64,000 nucleotides of DNA from Oxytricha trifallax (lineage: Eukaryota > Ciliophora > Spirotrichea > Sporadotrichida > Oxytrichidae): positions 38,764 through 102,763 of the forward strand of contig ARYC01017815.1 in NCBI GenBank assembly GCA_000711775.1, read 5' to 3'. Made by a program: the position numbers and the translations under genes. Below the pieces are notes generated by a model. That model was not told the DNA's origin and made no database searches. It saw nothing but the letters and a program-made list of their open reading frames with translations. This document shows positions 58,501 to 64,000 of the stretch, in pieces (the first letter of the stretch is position 1; the number at the start of each line of letters is the position of its first letter).

Positions 58501-61500
58501 ACTTTGAATATCATGAAATTATATGTTTAAGCGTTTTGAAAGAAGTGATTTCCCGTTATGATGTTAATTAGAAAAATAGAAAACAAATTCTTTAAATAAA
58601 TCTTTTTACCAAACAATCAAGTTTAAATGTGAAAGTACTTAAGGTCCCATTGCTGATGCGTTTGCTATATATTATCGTCTTTTGAAGACTCCAGCTTGCA
58701 AATAAGAGACCAAATTTTTATAAATTTCAGGTATTCTCAATAGATATTTTGAAAAAGAGCAGTTGCATATCCCTCTTATAGTTATTAACTTGCTCGACGA
58801 GGAAAGAATTTTAAGCATTTTGATCTGCTTTGTCATATCATAAAACTTTCTCATTTGACAATTCCAGCATAAGGTATCATAACAAGTAATAAACTTCAAG
58901 TTGCGATTGAAATTAGTGTAAAATTTGGTCTCTGCGATTGTAAAATTCACCAAAAATGACCTCTTATTTTATTGAGCAAAATTAAAACTTGATGCCGAAA
59001 ATTGGAGAAAAAGGCAATTTTCATTGTTTTTTCATATTAGCACTACTATTTTAAATTTGCTTTGAATCTCTCTTCAATGTCATATTTACAAGTTTTGATA
59101 TAGTATATAAAATGAGTGGCTACTCTCGGTTGTCTAACTTTGAATATCATGAAATTATATGTTTAAGCGTTTTGAAAGAAGTGATTTTCCGTTATGATGT
59201 TAATTAGAAAAATAGAAAACAAATTCTTTAAATAAATCTTTTTACCAAACAATCAAGTTTAAATGTGAAAGTACTTAAGGTCCCATTGCTGATGAGTTTG
59301 CTATATATTATCGTCTTTTGAAGACTCCAGCATGCAAATAAGAGACAAAAATTTAATAAATTTGAGGTATTCTCAATAAATATTTTGAAAAAGAGCAGTT
59401 GCATATATCTTATAGTTATTAACTTGCTCGACAAGGAAAGAATTTTAAGCATTTTGATATGATTTGTCATATCATAAAACTTTGTAATTTGACAATTCCA
59501 GCATAAGGTATCATAACAAGTAATAAACTTCAAGTTGCGATTGAAATTAGTGTAAAATATGGTCTCTGCGATTGTAAAATTCACCAAATGACCTCTTATT
59601 TTATTGAGCAAAATTAAAACTTGATGCCGAAAATTGGAGAAAAAGGCAATTTTCATTGTTTTTTAATATCAGCACTACTATTTTAAATTTGCTTTGAATC
59701 TCTCTTCAATGTCATATTTACAAGTTTTGAAATAGTATATAAAATGAGTGGCCACTCTCGGTTGTCTAACTTTGAATATCATGAAATTATATATTTAAGC
59801 GTTTTGAAAGAAGTAATTTCCCGTTATGATGTTAATAAGAAAAATAGAAAACAAATTCTTTAAATAAATCTTTTTACAAAACAATCAAGTTTAAATGTGA
59901 AAGTACTTAAGGTCCCATTGCTGATGAGTTTGCTATATATTATCGTCTTTTGAAGACTCCAGCTTGCAAATAACAGACCAAATTTTTATAAATTTGAGGT
60001 ATTCTCAATAGATATTTTGAAAAAGAGCAGTTGCATATCCCTCTTATAGATATTAAATTGCTCGACGAGGAAAGAATTTTAAGCATTTTGATCTGCTTTG
60101 TCATATCATAAAACTTTCTCATTCGACAATTCCAGCATAAGGTATCATAACAAGTAATAAACTTCAAGTTGCGATTGAAATAAGTGTAAAATTTGATCTC
60201 TGCGATTGTAAAATTCACCAAATGACCTCTTATTTTATTGAGCAAAATTGAAACTTGATGCGAAAATTGGAGAAAAAGGCAATTTTCTATGGATTTTCAT
60301 ATCAGCACTACTATTTTAAATTTGCTTTGAATCTCTCTTCAATGTCATATTTACAAGTTTTGATATAGTATATAATATGAGTGGCTACTCTCGCTTGTCT
60401 AACTTTGAATATCATGAAATTATATGTTTAAGCGTCTTGAAAGAAGTAATTTCCCGTTATGATGTTAATTAGAAAAATAGAAAACAAATTCTTTAAATAA
60501 ATCTTTTTACCAAACAATCAAACTTAAATGTGAAAGTACTTAAGGTCCCATTGCTGATGAGTTTGCTATATATTAACGTCTTTTGAAGACTCCAGCTTGC
60601 AAATAAGAGACCAAATTTTTATAAATTTGAGGTATTCTCAATAGATATTTTGAAAAAGAGCAGTTGCATATCCCTCTTATAGTTATTAACTTGCTCGACG
60701 AGGAAAGAATTTTAAGCATTTTGATCTGCTTTGTCATATCATAAAACTTTCTCATTCGACAATTCCAGCATTAGGTATCATAACAAGTAATAAACTTCAG
60801 TTGCGATTGAAATTAGTGTAAAATTTGGTCTCTGCGATTGTAAAATTCACCAAATGACCTCTTATTTTATTGAGCAAAATTGAAACTTGATGACGAAAAT
60901 TGAAGAAAAAGGCAATTTTCATTGGATTTTCATATCAGCACTACTATTTTTAATTTGCTTTGAATCTCTCTTCAATGTCATATTTACAATTTTGATATGG
61001 TATATGAAATGAGTGGCTACTCTCGGTTGTCTAACTTTGAATATCATGAAATTATATGTCTAAGCTTTTTGAAAGAAGTGATTTCCCGTTATGATGTTAA
61101 TTAGAAAAATAGAAAACAAATTCTTTAAATAAATAATTTTTACCAAACAATCTAGTTTAAATGTGAAAGTACTTAAGGTCCCATTGCTGATGAGTTTGCT
61201 ATATATTATCGTCTTTTGAAGACTTCAGCTTGCAAATAAAAGACCAAATTTTTATAAATTTGAGGTATTCTCAATAGATATTTTGAAAAAGAGCAGTTGC
61301 ATATCCCTCTTATAGTTATTAACTTGCTCGACGAGGAAAGAATTTTAAGCATTTTGATCTGCTTTGTCATATAATAAAACTTTCTCATTCGACAATTCCA
61401 GCATAAGGTATCATAATAAGTAATAAACTTCAAGTTGCGATTGAAATTAGTGTAAAATTTGGTCTCTGCGATTGTAAAATTCATCAAATGACCTCTTATT

Positions 61501-64000
61501 ATATTGAGCAAAATTGAAACTTGATGCCGAAAATTGTAGAAAAAGGCAACTTTCTTTGGATTTTCATATCAGCACTACTATTTTAAATTTGCTTTGAATC
61601 TCTCTTCAGTTTAAGCTTTTTGAAAGAAGTGATTTCCCGTTATGATGTTAATTAGAAAAATAGAAAACAAATTCTTTAAATAATCTTTTTACCAAACAAT
61701 CAAGTTAAAATGTGAAAGTACTTAAGGTCCCATTGCTGATGAGTTTGCTATATATTATCGTCTTTTGAAGATTCCAGCTTGCAAATAAGAGACCAAATTT
61801 TTATAAATTTGAGGTATTCTCAATAGATATTTTGAAAAAGAGCAGTTGCATATCTATTATAGTTATTAACTTGCTCGACGAGGAAAGAATTTTAAGCATT
61901 TTGATCTGCTTTGTCATATCATAAAACTTTCTCATTTGACAATTTCAGCATAAGGTATCATAACAAGTAATAAACTTCAAGTTGCGATTGAAATTAGTGT
62001 AAAATTTGGTCTCTGCGATTGTAAAATTCACCAAATGACCTCTTATTTTATTGAGCAAAATTGAAACTTGATGCCGAAAATTGGAGAAAAAGGCAATTTT
62101 CATTGTTTTTTAATATCAGCACTACTACTATTTTAAATTTGCTTTGAATCTCTCTTCAATGTCGTATTTACAAGTTTTGAAATAGTATATAAAATGAGTG
62201 GCTACTCTCGTTTGTCTTACTTTGAATATCATGAAATTATATGTTTAAGTGTTTTGAAAGAAGTAATTTCCCGTTATGATGTTAATTAGAAAAATAGAAA
62301 ACAAATTCTTTAAATAAATCTTTTTACCAAACAATCAAGTTTAAAATGTGAAAGTACTTAAGGTCCCATTGCTGATGAGTTTGCTATATATTATCGTCTT
62401 TTGAAGATTCCAGCTTGCAAATAAGAGACCAAATTTTTATAAATTTGAGGTATTCTCAATAGATATTTTGAAAAAGAGCAGTTGCATATCCTTATATTAT
62501 TAACTTGCTCGACGAGGAAAGAATTTTAAGCATTTTGATCTGCTTTGTCATATCATAAAACTTTCTCATTTGACAATTTCAGCATAAGGTATCATAACAA
62601 GTAATAAACTTCAAGTTGCGATTGAAATTAGTGTAAAATTTGGTCTCTGCGATTGTAAAATTCACCAAATGACATCTTATTTTATTGAGCAAAATTGAAA
62701 CTTGATGCCGAAAATTGGAGAAAAAGGCAATTTTCATTGTTTTTTCATATCAGCACTACTATTTTAAATTTGCTTTGAATCTCTCTTCAATGTCATATTT
62801 ACAAGTTTTGATATAGTATATAATATGAGTGGCTACTCTCGCTTGTCTAACTTTGAATATCATGAAATTATATGTTTAAGCGTCTTGAAAGAAGTAATTT
62901 CCCGTTATGATGTTAATTAGAAAAATAGAAAACAAATTCTTTAAATAAATCTTTTTACCAAACAATCAAGTTAAAATGTGAAAGTACTTAAGGTCCCATT
63001 GCTGATGAGTTTGCTATATATTATCGTCTTTTGAAGATTCCAGCTTGCAAATAAGAGACCAAATTTTTATAAATTTGAGGTATTCTCAATAGATATTTTG
63101 AAAAAGAGCAGTTGCATATCCCTCTTATAGTTATTAACTTGCTCGACGAGGAAAGAATTTTAAGCATTTTGATCTGCTTTGTCATATCATAAAACTTTCT
63201 CATTTGACAATTTCAGCATAAGGTATCATAACAAGTAATAAACTTCAAGTTGCGATTGAAATTAGTGTAAAATTTGGTCTCTGCGATTGTAAAATTCACC
63301 AAATGACATCTTATTTTATTGAGCAAAATTGAAACTTGATGCCGAAAATTGGAGAAAAAGGCAATTTTCTATGGATTTTCATATCAGCACTACTATTTTA
63401 AATTTGCTTTGAATCTCTCTTCAATGTCATATTTACAAGTTTTGATATAGTATATAATATGAGTGGCTACTCTCGCTTGTCTAACTTTGAATATCATGAA
63501 ATTATATGTTTAAGCGTCTTGAAAGAAGTAATTTCGTTGTGATGTTAATTAGAAAAATAGAAAACAAATTCTTTAAATAAATCTTTTTACCAAACAATCA
63601 AGTTAAAATGTGAAAGTACTTAAGGTCCCATTGCTGATGAGTTTGCTATATATTATCGTCTTTTGAAGATTCCAGCTTGCAAATAAGAGACCAAATTTTT
63701 ATAAATTTGAGGTATTCTCAATAGATATTTTGAAAAAGAGCAGTTGCATATCCCTCTTATAGTTATTAACTTGCTCGACGAGAAAAGAATTTTAAACATT
63801 TTGATCTGCTTTGTCATATCATAAAACTTTCTCATTTGACAATTCCAGCATTGGGTATCATAACAAGTAATAAACTTCAAGTTGCGATTGAAATTAGTGT
63901 AAAATTTGGTCTCTGCTATTGTAAAATTCACCAAATGACCTCTTATTTTATTGAGCAAAATTGAAACTTGATGCCGAAAATTGGAGAAAAAGGCAATTTT

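Larger units (their letters stand above)
45222..64000. repeat. Tandem satellite, ~633-bp unit, ~30 copies, continuing past the window
   Basis: Head-to-tail units begin at GAGAAAAAGGCAATTTTC (45222). The landmark TATTATCGTCTTTTGAAGA recurs about every 633-634 bases, thirty times in the window. Units differ by a few per cent at most by eye. Three units (junctions near 51635, 57890 and 61610) lack the same ~80-base segment, going from CTCTCTTCAG straight to TTTAAG, and are ~552-555 bases long. Divergence and small indels increase toward the right part (57-64 kb). The array end is outside the window. It is probably germline-limited. Confidence 0.97.

Noticed and set aside
45222-64000. CRISPR-like or rDNA-type tandem array
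   Set aside because: The repeats are ~633 bases without unique spacers, and no rRNA or 5S-like conserved sequence is visible.

Overview
The window looks like germline (micronuclear) DNA of a spirotrich ciliate of the Oxytricha/Stylonychia type. Three signals support this. First, the only convincing long reading frames need TAA and TAG read as glutamine with TGA as the sole stop, so a standard-code ORF search sees only fragments. Second, there are telomere-bearing (TBE) transposons whose inverted ends carry C4A4 telomeric repeats and whose target duplication is ATT. Third, the DNA is AT-rich, gene-poor and packed with palindromes, nested elements and satellite, as expected of sequence eliminated from the somatic nucleus. 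The species itself is inference.

Layout. 1-2254: a decayed TBE, cut by the window edge. 2255-9910: AT-rich sequence with a solo TBE end, a GC-rich GGACGTC repeat, a second TBE remnant (5885-6845) and three coding-like stretches. 9912-13646: two nested elements, each with a perfect 8-bp target duplication, plus a TA-flanked MITE; the inner one carries a 171-codon ORF and a ubiquitin-like scrap. 13647-18990: AT-rich with decayed coding fragments. 19002-23053: a full-length TBE with transposase, 22K gene and zinc-finger/kinase gene, all frameshifted. 23581-29399: a group of four genes that I interpret as a distant TBE relative. It has a DD34E transposase, a 22K-like protein, a coiled-coil protein and, in place of zinc finger plus kinase, zinc fingers plus an MT-A70 adenine methyltransferase. 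29400-34880: coding-like blocks on the minus strand. 35408-36998: an IS1016/Merlin-type transposon with an uninterrupted 256-codon transposase. 37868-43176: five large palindromes, the last of which can be read as an IES with a 7-bp pointer interrupting a chromodomain-like gene. 43200-44600: unusually GC-rich coding-like fragments on both strands. Four copies of a ~400-bp palindromic MITE family are spread over 23-41 kb.

45222 to the end is a tandem satellite of about thirty ~633-bp units. In the ciliate code most units keep a ~190-codon ORF on the minus strand, and the edge unit also carries a different, longer reading on the plus strand.

All translations were done by eye. Frameshifts in otherwise recognisable genes may be real decay or assembly indels; I cannot tell these apart from the sequence alone.
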